The notes beneath the pieces were generated by a model, which ran no database searches, had not been told where the DNA came from, and saw only the letters and a program-made list of their open reading frames with translations. Below, in pieces: positions 7,342 through 16,956 of a stretch of DNA of 64,000 nucleotides (its first letter is position 1; each line of letters opens with the position of its first letter). A program made the translations under genes and the position numbers. The DNA is from a bacterium 1xD42-67 (GTDB lineage: Bacteria; Bacillota; Clostridia; Oscillospirales; Oscillospiraceae): NCBI GenBank assembly GCA_003612335.1, contig RAYO01000001.1:1-64000 (forward strand). Reading direction: 5' to 3'.

Positions 7342-8674
7342 TCAGATTTTCTGTGCGAAGTCCAGTGCGATCCAGCCCGCGCCGGATTTCAGCCTGCCCC
7401 AACCCTTGGCAGAGCCAGGGCCGTTCTTGACCTCGGTGATGGTGAAGACCCCGGCTCCGGTGAACTTCCCGGTCTTGGAGTAGCTGGTGCCGGGGCCGGT
7501 GCGGATGCAGAGGTCGGTGGCGGTCACCCTCACTTTGAAGGGAACGGTAGCAGGAGCCGGAGCAGCTCCGCCAGCGGTGGCGAGGATGGACTTGAGGATG
7601 GTGATGATCTTCTCTCCATAGCCCGCGCCGGTGGCCCAGCCCTTGCCCTGGGGGTTTTCCTTCTGGCCCAGCCACTCCACCACCTCGGCACAGCATCTTG
7701 CCACATATTTGAACCGGGGGTCGATGCACTCGCCCTTCAGCGGCTCGGTGGAGGCATAGGCTTTGAGGTGCTGCACCTGCGCCCGGATGCCAAGCTGGGC
7801 CGTAGAGAAGGAGTTTCCCTTCATACCGTTGGCGGTGACACCCATGCCGCAGAAGTTGTTCTGCTCCAGCGTGACGGTGGAGCCAGCGAAGCCGAAGTTC
7901 CCGGTCTCCAGACAAGACTGCGCAAAAGCGATGTCTCCCCGCACACCCTCCGCCGCACCCTCGGACAGATAGAGCGGCACCATGTCCAGAACGCTCTGGG
8001 CCACCTTCGGATTCTTGGTCTTGATGTAGGTGCGCATCTGCTCCGCCGTAGCGACAGCCGCGCCCATGATCTTCGTGCCGGACACACCGCCGGGAGCAGC
8101 AGCCCCGCCGCCCATCGCGGCCTTGACCTCCTTGCGGAATGTGTCCATCGTGTAGGGCAGGCCGAGCTGCGTCCAGAGATGCTCCGGATCGCCGTGGTTG
8201 GAGGCGATGCCCCCGCTTGCAGCCCTCCTTGTGGCTGACGATCACCCCGTTGCCCAGCGGGTCGAGGGAGAACTTCTGGCAAAGCATGGCGAACAGCTCC
8301 ACCGCCGCCTGATAGGTGCGCTGGGCCACAGCCTTGGCGGTAGCGGTGTCGGAACAGGTGAAGGTGGCCCCGCCTGTGTACTTGATGCAGCCCGGTTCGC
8401 ACATCTCTACCCCGATGTGGGTGTTGTTGCCGCTGGCCCCGCAATGCCAGCCCCGGTGGTTCCAGGGAAGCGTCTGGTAGACGGTGCCATCGTTGCCGTC
8501 AATGAAGCCGTGGACGCAGGCCCGGTCGTAGGTGGCCTTGTTCCAGTTCTTGACGAACACCAAGGCGATGGGCTGGGGACAGCCTACGGAGTGAAGCACG
8601 AGGCCCTTGACTGTGATCTTCCGGCCTGCGGTGTAGCAGGGGTTTTTGGTGAGGATGGATTCAATCAGTTTCAT
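7342..8674 (-). pseudogene. Endolysin: amidase + glucosaminidase + SH3, frameshifted
   Basis: The gene starts at ATG 8674 and encodes an N-terminal N-acetylmuramoyl-L-alanine amidase (Amidase_2/PGRP fold; LVLHSVG, HCGASGNNTHIGVEM). About residue 155, after VSHKEGCKRG, the frame changes; the -GIASNHGDPEHLWTQ- continuation lies in the next frame, which carries a glucosaminidase/FlgJ-like domain (SCLETGNFGFAG, NNFCGMGVTANG) and a C-terminal SH3-like wall-binding domain (CIRTGPGTSYSKTG). Removing one C from the run of five at 8210-8214 restores one protein of about 443 residues. It may be real damage or a sequencing error. The start overlaps the holin stop (ATGA). Confidence 0.85.
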
Positions 8675-9090
8675 TTTCCGTCACCGCCCTTCTCCGCCCG
8701 GTCGTGGAGCTGCTCCAGCACAGCCTTCAGCTTCTCCGGCACAGGCAGGCCCAGGTGGGCGGCGTTCTCCACCAGGGACACGCCCTCGTTGGACAGGTAG
8801 AAGAAGATGATAGCCGTCCGCAGCACCGAGCCTGTGCCGATGACCTGCACATCGAGGATGTTCGCCACCCCCACCAGGAAGAAAATCAGCACCTTCCGGC
8901 AGATGCCGCGAAAGCCCACCTCGCTGGACAACTTCTTGTCGTTGATGGCGCACATAACTCCGGTGATGTAGTCCACCACGGTGAACACCACCAAGGCAAT
9001 GAGCAGGCCGTCACAGCCGCCCAGGAAGTAGCCCAGCCAGCCGCCCACGGCTGCGAACACCATCTGCATCGTGTTCCAGAATTCCTTCAT
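8671..9090 (-). CDS. Phage holin (toxin-secretion/phage lysis holin family)
   Basis: 139 residues with three or four membrane segments (about 10-30, 32-48, 66-80 and 88-102). It includes FTVVDYITGVMCAI and KKLSSEVGFRGICRK, typical of the Gram-positive phage holin 4 / Cph1 family. It makes the membrane hole that releases the endolysin encoded immediately downstream, with which it overlaps by four bases. It follows the tail-fibre gene, the normal position for a lysis cassette. Confidence 0.9.
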   Translation of the reverse strand: MKEFWNTMQMVFAAVGGWLGYFLGGCDGLLIALVVFTVVDYITGVMCAINDKKLSSEVGFRGICRKVLIFFLVGVANILDVQVIGTGSVLRTAIIFFYLSNEGVSLVENAAHLGLPVPEKLKAVLEQLHDRAEKGGDGK

Positions 9091-9163
9091 CGAGATTCAC
9101 GACCTTTCTGAAAATGTGTATAATAAAAGGCCATCCGTCAATCGGCGGACAGCCCTTCATCCG

Positions 9164-11341
9164 TTATTCGGTTGTCTTGGCCTTGATATAGGCCGGGAGG
9201 CCATCGCTGACGATCATGGGGAGCCATGCACCATCGGTGGCGTAGTCGAAGTTGGTGTTCAGTGTGATTCTCGCCAGCTTGACCCGATTGCTGGTGTCCT
9301 GCCCCAGAATGTACAGCGACTGTTCATCCTGAGAATAGCCCAGCCAGCCGAATTGAGTGATCGTCCCTAGCACCGAGGTCGTGTCGAGATAGCCGAAGGA
9401 CCCGGCCTCCAGAGTGCGGGAGAAGATGATGCCGGTGCCGACAAAAATGAGGAAGATGCCCTTGCCCCAAAGGTAGGCGGCGGCATCCACAAACACCTTT
9501 GCGCTGCTCGGCATGGGAAGATCAGGTTTGATACACCCCGTCTTGATTTCCGCAGTCGATGCCCACGGAAAATTGTTGACATCAAAAGTGGCAAGAACCT
9601 TGGTGTCGCCCACGACATTGAGGGGGCAAACGGAGCCTCTGGGAGTAACCGATAAGGTGGTATACCTGCTCTCTGTTGCAAAAATCCCGGATGGAGAAGA
9701 ATATACCGAGTAGTATCTGCTGCTGCCGCTTGAATAGGCATACAGAGAAACCAGTTCCCCCATGTTTTTTTCGCCATAGCAGAGCCGCTGGTTTTTGAAA
9801 TAGGTTTCATCGTTGGTAGTGATATTGGTGTTGATGAGCAGGGCTTCTTTGCTGCTGTCAACCCAGCAGAGTGCGCCAGGAGAGGAATTGCCATAGGAGT
9901 AGTATCGGTTTCCAATTGCACAATAGTAGGTTTCAACGCCACCGACCATTTTTGAAACGACGTAGGGAACATACATTGTCGGGATAAAGTTCGGTGCATA
10001 GTAATACTGTGTTTGTGTTCCAGTTTCCCTTTTGATGGTCGTAAAAGGCGGCTCGACCTTCAGCGAGTCCTCCTCGCCGGAGAACTCTGCCGAGAAAACC
10101 AGGAACTTATCGACCCACGAATACTCCTTGGGAATGGTGCTATCGGTGCCGCTGTTCAAAAACTGCGCCAGAAACAGTTTTGCTTTGATGCCGGAATGGT
10201 GAGGGACGATGGAAAGGACCAGCGGCTTTGCTGTGCTGGGAGCAATGAAGTCGGCGAAGTAAGTGCTGGTGCTGGAAACCGGAATGGCCTTGATCGGCCC
10301 GTTTCCTTCGAGGTCGATCCCGTACAGTTTTCGAGCGGAAAAGGAATACACCCACAGCCTGCCGTTATAGACCACGCCATTGCTGATTTGGAAAGGCACT
10401 TCTCCGCTGGAAAGCAAAGTGAATTTGTCACCGCTGGGCATCAGCTTTCCGAGGGCCTGCACCAGTTCCGGGTAGTCGGTCTCGTTGACAAGGCTGCCAT
10501 CACACTTGAGCCAATCCGCCCCGGCGTTGGCGCTGGGCATGAATTGGATAGTGCCGACAGGAACGGTCTGGCTCTCCGCCTGCTTGATGACCTCCTCCCG
10601 CAGCTTCTGGAGGCCGTCCTCCAGCCCTGCGATGCTGGTTTCGGTATCGGTAAACAGGTCTTTCAGAACATCGATCTCGCCCACAACATCGCGGGCGATG
10701 AATACGCAGGTACCGTCCTGCACCGTGTCGCCCACCTCGGCGATGCCAGCATACTCCACCGGCTCCGCAGCGGCAGTCACACCAGCCGTGGTGCAGTAGA
10801 GCGTCACCCAGCCGGGGGCGTTTTTGCAGGTCACGAAGTCGCCTTTGAAGTATTCGGTGGACCGCTGGAGAGTGCTGGCCCCGCCGCTGCCGGAGGCCCC
10901 GGTGATCTTCTCGAAGGTCTGCTCCAAATTGGTGATGCCCGTCCGGGTCACCCCGAAGGTCGCCAGTTCCAGGTCGTAGGAGGTGTTGTTGTAGTTCACA
11001 TCCTCGTCCCCGGTCAAGTCGGTCAGAACGGAGGCCGTCTCGGTTAGGAGCTGGATCGGCTCGTCCGCGTTGGACAGGTCCATGTGGATGTAGAGCCGCC
11101 CCTGGAGGGTGCCGGAGCCGGTGTTGAGGATAACACCCACCTCGCAGTCGTACACCTCGAAAAACCGCCCCTTAATCATGCCAAAGCCCTGGGACACATG
11201 GAGGACGTTGCCTCTGGCGTAGGTGACATTGCAACCCTTGAAAATGCCGTTGGTGGCGATGACCGTCTGCTGGATGATAGCATCGTCCAGCGGTGTCACG
11301 CTGCCGCCGCGATAGGTTTTCAAAACGATGTTATTAGCCAT
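9164..11341 (-). CDS. Tail fibre / receptor-binding-type protein
   Basis: 725 residues. The N-terminal 150 residues resemble the baseplate-attached part of siphovirus fibres. A short coiled coil lies near residues 220-250, then a tail-collar-like segment (VPVGTIQFMPSANAGADWLK, LVNETDYPELVQAL), and a C-terminal beta-rich half rich in Tyr, Ser and Gly that looks like a propeller or adhesin domain. The last gene of the tail module, just before the holin, is where host-recognition proteins lie. The exact ligand is unknown. The C-terminal third has a lower GC content than its neighbours, as is common for exchangeable receptor-binding tips. Confidence 0.7.
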   Translation of the reverse strand: MANNIVLKTYRGGSVTPLDDAIIQQTVIATNGIFKGCNVTYARGNVLHVSQGFGMIKGRFFEVYDCEVGVILNTGSGTLQGRLYIHMDLSNADEPIQLLTETASVLTDLTGDEDVNYNNTSYDLELATFGVTRTGITNLEQTFEKITGASGSGGASTLQRSTEYFKGDFVTCKNAPGWVTLYCTTAGVTAAAEPVEYAGIAEVGDTVQDGTCVFIARDVVGEIDVLKDLFTDTETSIAGLEDGLQKLREEVIKQAESQTVPVGTIQFMPSANAGADWLKCDGSLVNETDYPELVQALGKLMPSGDKFTLLSSGEVPFQISNGVVYNGRLWVYSFSARKLYGIDLEGNGPIKAIPVSSTSTYFADFIAPSTAKPLVLSIVPHHSGIKAKLFLAQFLNSGTDSTIPKEYSWVDKFLVFSAEFSGEEDSLKVEPPFTTIKRETGTQTQYYYAPNFIPTMYVPYVVSKMVGGVETYYCAIGNRYYSYGNSSPGALCWVDSSKEALLINTNITTNDETYFKNQRLCYGEKNMGELVSLYAYSSGSSRYYSVYSSPSGIFATESRYTTLSVTPRGSVCPLNVVGDTKVLATFDVNNFPWASTAEIKTGCIKPDLPMPSSAKVFVDAAAYLWGKGIFLIFVGTGIIFSRTLEAGSFGYLDTTSVLGTITQFGWLGYSQDEQSLYILGQDTSNRVKLARITLNTNFDYATDGAWLPMIVSDGLPAYIKAKTTE

Positions 11342-12413
11342 TGCCGCTCCTCCTTAGAATTTTAGTGAGGTCCAGCCGGACGGTGCCGAACACCAGCTTG
11401 GTGTTCTTCCCGCGCTCCCGCCCGGTGAGGATGCTCCGATAGGCCACCCCGTCTGAAATGATCTCCACCTCCTGCCCGAACTCCATCCGCTCCGGCTTCA
11501 CCAGCCCATCATCATTCGCCATCGTCAGTTCGATGAGGTTGGAGTAGGCCAGCCCGGAAAACTTGTCGTGGGCGGCGCGGATGGCGGCGGCATCAAAAGT
11601 GCTGCCATCCTCGTGCTGCACCGCTTGCAGTTCACAGACCACCGGGGTAATGCGATCCCGGTCGTAGGTGTCGTAGCCCAGGTCGGGGTGGAGGTAGTAG
11701 GTGCGTGTGGTAGCATAGTCGGCGCTGTCATACAGCACCAGCTTGTTCACATCGGCACTGACCTGCTTGATGGTGACGCTTTTCTTGATAATGTTCGGAA
11801 GGTCGGCCTCGATGGTGAGGATGCCATCTCCGGCTCGGCCCACCGTGAGGTGTATCTCCCGGTTCTGGATATCCAGCGCAGCCTTGACCAGAATGCCGTA
11901 TTTCTGCATGGCGGGGACGATGACCGAATCCATGAGGTTGACAATGTTGTAATGCCCGCCGCTCTCCGCCGGAGTGATGTGCAGGCTCCAGTCAGCGGTG
12001 GCGCTGGTGTGGGCCACGGACAGGCCGTGGATGTTCTGGAGCGTGTCCGGGTTTTCGATGAAGGTCTCCCGGATGCGGTCGCAAATGAACTCCTCCAGCG
12101 TCCCTTGGCCCTGGGTATTCACATCGAACAGAATGCCGGTGTTGAGCAGCTCCACCAGGGGCTTGTAGGAGATGGTCTGGAGCCGCTTGGAGCGGTCGGT
12201 GCCGTAGCCAATTTCGGTGACCACCCCGGCGTACTCCTCACTGCCCCGGCTGATGCGGATGAAGTCCTGCTTTTCAATGCCGGGGAGGGCCAGCACCGTG
12301 ATGGTGTTCTCGTCCGAGGTGAGGTAATCCTCTTTGTAGGTGACCTCGTTGACATTGGTGTTTCCGACCATCGTGAAGTCGGGCCGGAAAATCTCTACAC
12401 TATACGGTTTCAT
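11334..12413 (-). CDS. Siphovirus tail/baseplate protein (ReqiPepy6 Gp37-like)
   Basis: 359 residues beginning MKPYSVEIFRPDFTMVGN. The layout of N-terminal beta domain, helical middle and C-terminal GRERGKNTKLVFGTVRLDL fits the Gp37-like family of tail-associated proteins that sit between the distal tail protein and the fibre. It overlaps the distal tail gene by 14 bases and the fibre gene by 8, so the tail-tip genes are translationally packed. Confidence 0.7.
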   Translation of the reverse strand: MKPYSVEIFRPDFTMVGNTNVNEVTYKEDYLTSDENTITVLALPGIEKQDFIRISRGSEEYAGVVTEIGYGTDRSKRLQTISYKPLVELLNTGILFDVNTQGQGTLEEFICDRIRETFIENPDTLQNIHGLSVAHTSATADWSLHITPAESGGHYNIVNLMDSVIVPAMQKYGILVKAALDIQNREIHLTVGRAGDGILTIEADLPNIIKKSVTIKQVSADVNKLVLYDSADYATTRTYYLHPDLGYDTYDRDRITPVVCELQAVQHEDGSTFDAAAIRAAHDKFSGLAYSNLIELTMANDDGLVKPERMEFGQEVEIISDGVAYRSILTGRERGKNTKLVFGTVRLDLTKILRRSGNG

Positions 12414-13236
12414 ACGAAATCTTCCCCTCCACCATCATCTTGACCGTGTTCAGCCCATCGTGGGAAACAGAGATGCGGTTGCTCCCATGCTTGAGGTGGA
12501 AAAACCGCTCCGTGGTAAAATCGCAGAGCTGGTAGCGGTCGGCCACGATATCATCCGCCGCCCCGCGCTCGGTGATGCTGTACGGAATGCCGGTGGCATC
12601 CACCACCAGCTTGTGGTCCGCCATGATAAGCCCCTCGTAGCGGCCTGTCTCGAACAGTTCATTGTCCACATAGTGCTTCCAGACCGGGTTGAGGCAGGGG
12701 CCGAAGATGGTGACCTTGCAGGGGCTGTCCTCGTAGCTGTCGCTCTCGATGACCAGGGTGTTCTGGGACACCTCGGCGTAGGAGTAATTGTAGGTGTACG
12801 GATACACCTTGCCGCCGATGGAAAGGACGCCGCTCTGCCGAGTGACGCTCTTGTAGAACAGCCCGGTGGCGAGGAACGCCACATCGCAGACCAGCCCGCC
12901 GCCGCCCTCCATCATCTCCCCCTTGGAAAGCTCAGTGAGCCGGACCGGGACCCGGTAGGTCTCGTCCGTCTGGTAGATGAGGGTGAGCGGAACTGCCCGG
13001 ACGAAGCGGGAAAAGGCCCGGTAGGTCTGGTAGGCGGTGGAGCCGCCGAACAGGATGCGGCCCGACATCTCCCCCTGGGAGAACAGCTCCTCCAGGGGGA
13101 TGAAGTCTGTGCCGACCTGCTCGTATTAGGTGCCGTCCTTGAAGCCGAGGCCAGCAATGGAGTGGAAGAAGGAGGAACGGCTGTTCAGGTCCCAGCCGTC
13201 CCCCGCACTGTTGGTCAGTCTGAATTTTCGGATCAT
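12400..13236 (-). pseudogene. Distal tail protein with an in-frame stop
   Basis: The natural start is ATG 13236 (MIRKFRLTNSAGDGWDLN), overlapping the tape-measure stop as ATGA. After 36 codons the frame meets TAA at 13128-13126 (GT-stop-YEQVGTDF), then continues unbroken for 242 more codons to 12400. The N-terminal segment and the later beta-sandwich are typical of the phage distal tail (Dit) family, about 278 residues. TAA for CAA (Gln) needs only one change. Translation might restart at ATG 13068, but the N-terminal ring-forming part would be lost, so virion assembly should fail unless the stop is read through or the base is wrong. Confidence 0.8.
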
Positions 13237-16200
13237 AGCAGATTCCTCCCCAGCGTTCGGTTCATGCCATCGGACAGTTCGCCTACCAGAGTGCCGGAGT
13301 CCAGCACGATCTGGCGGCTGGCCAGCCGGGGCAGGTACTTGGTGACCACCTCGTACATGGCATCCATCCGCGCAGCCATCTCGGAATTGCCACTGGTAGC
13401 AGTGAGAGCATTGTCACTCTGGGCTATGCCGCCGTTGCGGAGGGCCTCCAGCCCGCTGGTGGTGGCGGTAATCGTGGGCGTGAGGGTCAGGTCGTCCGCC
13501 ACATTTCCAATGGCGGCGCGGACGGCTCCCCGGCTCTGCTCGATGCCCTTGGCAAGCCCTGCCATGAAGTCAGGCATCCAGCTCTCATAGTCGGTGAGCG
13601 GCCCCTCGTCTGGGACGGAAAAATGGAGGAAGGACTTGATTGTGCTTGCCACATTCCCCACGGCGTCTTTCACCGCGCCAATGGCCCCCTTGATGCCGTT
13701 GACGATGCCCATGATGAGGTCGCGGCCCCAGCCCACAGCCTGTTTGCCCAAGCCGAGGATGTGATCTTTTACGAAGTTGAAGCCGGACTTCACCGCATCC
13801 AGCACCTTGGTCATTGCCGTTCTCACACCATCGGCGAGGCCATTGAACACACCAGTCACCGCCTCCTTGATGCCGCCCAACACGTTGGTGACGGCCTCCT
13901 TCAGCGCGTTCCAGGCGTTGACCACGGTTTCCTTCAGCCGGTCCATGATGCCGGAAACGGTATCCTTGATGGCGTTCCAGACCTGGGTCACTGTGTCTTT
14001 GATAGCGTTGACCACCGTGGTGACAGCGGTCTTGATGGCCTCCCAAGCGGCGGTGATAGCGGTTTTTACCGCCTCCATGACCGTCAGCACAACAGTTTTG
14101 ATGGCTTCCCAGGCAGTGGTGATGGCAGTCTTGATAGCATCCATCGCTGTGGTGACAGCAGTTTTGATGGCCTCCCACGCTGTGGTGACTGCGGTTTTGA
14201 TAGCCTCCAGCGCCGTAGAGATGGCGCTCTTAATGGCCTCCCATGCGGTGCTGATTGCGGTTTGGAGCGCTTCCATCGCCGTGGTGACCACACTCTTGAT
14301 GGCCTCCCAAGCCCCGGTGACCACCGTCTGGATGGTTTCCAGAGCGGTGGTGACCACACCCTTGATGGCCTCCCAGATGCCGGAGAGGAAATCACGAATA
14401 CCGTTCCATGCGGCCTGGGCCGTGGTAGAGATGGCTGTCCAGAGGCCGGAGAGGAAGGTAGCGATGCCGTTCCAGATGGTCTGTGCCGCCGTTGAAATAG
14501 CTGTCCAGATTGTGGAGAGGAAGGTGCTGATGCCATTCCAGACCGCCTCGGCGGTGGCCCGGATGCCTTCCCACAGCCCGGAGAAGAATGTGGAGATACC
14601 GCTCCAGATGGTCTGGGCGGTGGTCACGATCCCTGTCCAGAGGCCGGAGAGAAAACCGCTGATTGCGTTCCAGACAGTCTCCGCCACAGAGCGGATGCCT
14701 TCCCACAGCCCGGAGAAGAACTCGGTGATACCACCCCAGATGGCTTGGGCGGTGCTGACGATGCCCGTCCACAGGCCGGAGAGGAACTCCCCGATGGCGC
14801 TCCACACCGCCTGGGCCGTGGAGGAAATAGCCTCCCACAACCCGGAGAAGAAGTCGCCGATGCCGCCCCAGATGGTCTGGGCCAGGTTGACGATGGCCTC
14901 CCATGCCCCCTGGAAGAAGGAGGACAGCGCCTCCCACACAGCCACCGCAGCGGCCTTGATGTTCTCCCAGAGGTTGATCCAGAACTCCCGGAAGCCCTCG
15001 CAGTTGTTCCAGAGGGTGACGAAGATGGCGATGAGGGCGGCGATGGCGGCGACCACCAGCCCGATGGGGTTTGCCGCTAAAACTGTGAAAAGCCCGGTGG
15101 TAGCGGTTTTGACCGCGCCAATGACCGGGCCGATCTTGGAAACCACCGAGAGGATGGTCCCCACCGCCGAGACCACCTTGCCGATAACGATGAGGACCGG
15201 CCCCACCGCCGCAACGATGAGACCAATGGTGACGATGGTCTGCTTGGTGCCTTCGTCCAGGCTGTTCAGCCAATCCACGAAGGACTGGATGCCAGCGACA
15301 ATATTCTTGATGACCGGCATCAGCAGCTCCCCGATGGAGATGGCAAGGCCCTCCAGAGCTGACTTCAGAATGGTGAGCTGACCTTGGAGGTTGTCCAGTT
15401 GTGTGTCCGCCATCTGCTGGGCCGCTCCGCCGCTCTCGGTGATGGACTGCTGGAGGGTGTCCCAGCTCTCGCCAGTATTGGCGAGAAGGGCGTTGACGGC
15501 GGCGAGGTCGGTCTTGTTGAAGATGGTGGCGATGATGTTGGACTTCTCGGCGGAGGTCATGCCGTCCATCGAAGTGTTGAGGTCGCCCAGCACATCGTTG
15601 AGGGAGCGCATATTGCCCTCGGAGTCGTACACATCCACGCCAAGCTGCTCCATGCAGGCCGCGGCCTTGTCGGTGGGATTTTGCAGGGACAGAATGACGT
15701 TGCGCAAATGTGTACCGCCCTCGGCTCCCTTGATGCCATTGTTGGCGAGGATGCCGAGGGCGGTGTTCAGTTCGGCGGTTCCGCCCTTGACAGATTTCGC
15801 CGTAGCGCCGATGGTCAGGATGGCATCGCCGAGCTGGGCCACCGATGTATTTGTGGTGGACGAGGTCTTTGCCATCTGATCCACCATGGTGATGGCCTCG
15901 TCTGTACCCATGCCCAGAGCGGACATGGCATCCGTCACCATGTCGGAGGCCGAGGCCAGGTCGATGCCGCCAGCCGCCGCCAGGTTGAGGACGGTGGGGA
16001 GGGTGTCGCACATCTCCTGGGTGTCATACCCGGCGAGGGCGAGGTAGTTCAATGCCTCGGCGCACTCGCTGGCGGAGAAAGCAGTCTCGCTGCCCATCTG
16101 TTTTGCCAGGGCGGAGAGGGTGTCCATGGTGTTCACGCTTTCACCGTTAACCATCGACATGGAGTCCTTGGTGATACCCATCGTGGCCTGCACCTGGGAC

Positions 16201-16724
16201 ATGGAGGACTCGAAGTTGGCGGCGGTGGCGACAGCGGCGGTGCCAAGGCCCACCACCGGGGCGGTGACCGACTTGGTGAGTGTCTCGCCCACCCCGGACA
16301 CTTTATCGCCCACGGCTTGGAGCTTGTCACCCACCTGCCCGATTTTTTGAAGAGCGACAGACGAATTTTCCGCCTGCCGCTCCAAATCCTTGAGTTTCTG
16401 TTCAGTTTCGATGATCTCCCGCTGGAGGGCGTCATACTGCGATTGGGTGATCTCCCCGCTGGCGAGGGCTTGGTTGGCCTGCTCCGCAGCCGTTTTCAGC
16501 GTGGCCAGCTTCTCCTTGGTCTCGGAGACGGCCTCGCCCAACAGTCTGTGTTTCTGTGCCAGCAGCTCCGTGTTGCCGGGGTCCAGCTTGAGCAGCTTGT
16601 TCACATCCCGGAGGCTGCTCTGGGTGGTGGAGAGGGCCTTGTCCACATCCTTGAGGGCGGTGGTCAGCTTTGTGGTATCGCCGCCGATCTCGACCGTGAT
16701 GCCCGCAATCCGTCTTGCACCCAT
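13233..16724 (-). CDS. Tail tape measure protein
   Basis: 1163 residues. The N-terminal 140 residues are coiled coil (LTTALKDVDKALSTTQSSLR), then comes the phage tape-measure core (SMSQVQATMGITKDSM, GSETAFSASECAEALNYLALAG), hydrophobic segments about residues 495-600, and a long run of 22-residue repeats (about 600-955). It sets tail length and is probably ejected into the host. It lies between the tail chaperone genes and the distal tail gene, as in HK97-like siphophages. By the usual rule of about 0.15 nm per residue, the tail would be near 170 nm; this is an estimate. Confidence 0.93.
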   Translation of the reverse strand: MGARRIAGITVEIGGDTTKLTTALKDVDKALSTTQSSLRDVNKLLKLDPGNTELLAQKHRLLGEAVSETKEKLATLKTAAEQANQALASGEITQSQYDALQREIIETEQKLKDLERQAENSSVALQKIGQVGDKLQAVGDKVSGVGETLTKSVTAPVVGLGTAAVATAANFESSMSQVQATMGITKDSMSMVNGESVNTMDTLSALAKQMGSETAFSASECAEALNYLALAGYDTQEMCDTLPTVLNLAAAGGIDLASASDMVTDAMSALGMGTDEAITMVDQMAKTSSTTNTSVAQLGDAILTIGATAKSVKGGTAELNTALGILANNGIKGAEGGTHLRNVILSLQNPTDKAAACMEQLGVDVYDSEGNMRSLNDVLGDLNTSMDGMTSAEKSNIIATIFNKTDLAAVNALLANTGESWDTLQQSITESGGAAQQMADTQLDNLQGQLTILKSALEGLAISIGELLMPVIKNIVAGIQSFVDWLNSLDEGTKQTIVTIGLIVAAVGPVLIVIGKVVSAVGTILSVVSKIGPVIGAVKTATTGLFTVLAANPIGLVVAAIAALIAIFVTLWNNCEGFREFWINLWENIKAAAVAVWEALSSFFQGAWEAIVNLAQTIWGGIGDFFSGLWEAISSTAQAVWSAIGEFLSGLWTGIVSTAQAIWGGITEFFSGLWEGIRSVAETVWNAISGFLSGLWTGIVTTAQTIWSGISTFFSGLWEGIRATAEAVWNGISTFLSTIWTAISTAAQTIWNGIATFLSGLWTAISTTAQAAWNGIRDFLSGIWEAIKGVVTTALETIQTVVTGAWEAIKSVVTTAMEALQTAISTAWEAIKSAISTALEAIKTAVTTAWEAIKTAVTTAMDAIKTAITTAWEAIKTVVLTVMEAVKTAITAAWEAIKTAVTTVVNAIKDTVTQVWNAIKDTVSGIMDRLKETVVNAWNALKEAVTNVLGGIKEAVTGVFNGLADGVRTAMTKVLDAVKSGFNFVKDHILGLGKQAVGWGRDLIMGIVNGIKGAIGAVKDAVGNVASTIKSFLHFSVPDEGPLTDYESWMPDFMAGLAKGIEQSRGAVRAAIGNVADDLTLTPTITATTSGLEALRNGGIAQSDNALTATSGNSEMAARMDAMYEVVTKYLPRLASRQIVLDSGTLVGELSDGMNRTLGRNLL
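13860..14930 (-). repeat. 22-residue (66-base) tandem repeats inside the tape measure gene
   Basis: About 15 units of 22 residues follow one another. The first half has the form FLSGLWTGIVSTAQAIWGGI and the second the form TAWEAIKTAVTTAMDAIK. Trp and hydrophobic residues recur at fixed positions, suggesting a continuous amphipathic helix. Units differ in DNA sequence, so the array is old enough to have diverged yet keeps its length in multiples of 66 bases. Confidence 0.8.
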
Positions 16725-16740
16725 AGGCCGTCACCTCCCA

Positions 16741-16956
16741 TCAGAAGCGGTCGAAATCTTCCTGCGTTGCCAGGGTCGCGTATTTGCAGTCATCGTTCAG
16801 ATGCTCCGCAAAAATGTCGTTGACCATGCCCACCGTCAGCAGGTCGAGGTCCCGGAGGGACAGCCCGACCTGCAAACAGCGGAGCAGGAACAACGGCGTG
16901 GTCATTTCCCGGTCAGTCGGGCGAAGTTTTTTTAGACTGAACATCTGTCTGCACAT
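16741..16956 (-). CDS. Tail assembly chaperone, frameshift-dependent C-terminal part
   Basis: The open frame encodes LRPTDREMTTPLFLLRCLQV and on to a stop at 16741. It overlaps the preceding chaperone gene and has no ribosome binding site of its own before ATG 16956. The shared run of seven A residues (minus strand; 16933-16927) is where ribosomes could move from the first frame (SKK) into this one (LRPTD). The shift needed is +1 or -2, not -1. This mirrors the G/GT arrangement of lambda-like tails. Confidence 0.6.
   Translation of the reverse strand: MCRQMFSLKKLRPTDREMTTPLFLLRCLQVGLSLRDLDLLTVGMVNDIFAEHLNDDCKYATLATQEDFDRF

Noticed and set aside
13860-14930. Regular repeats that might suggest a CRISPR array
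   Set aside because: They are in-frame protein repeats of 66 bases in the tape measure gene, with no constant repeat and unique spacers. No CRISPR array or cas gene was found in the window.
16741-16956. A standard -1 frameshift at the tail chaperone pair
   Set aside because: After SKK the -1 frame reads AAC TTC GCC, which is not the open downstream frame; only +1 or -2 joins the two.
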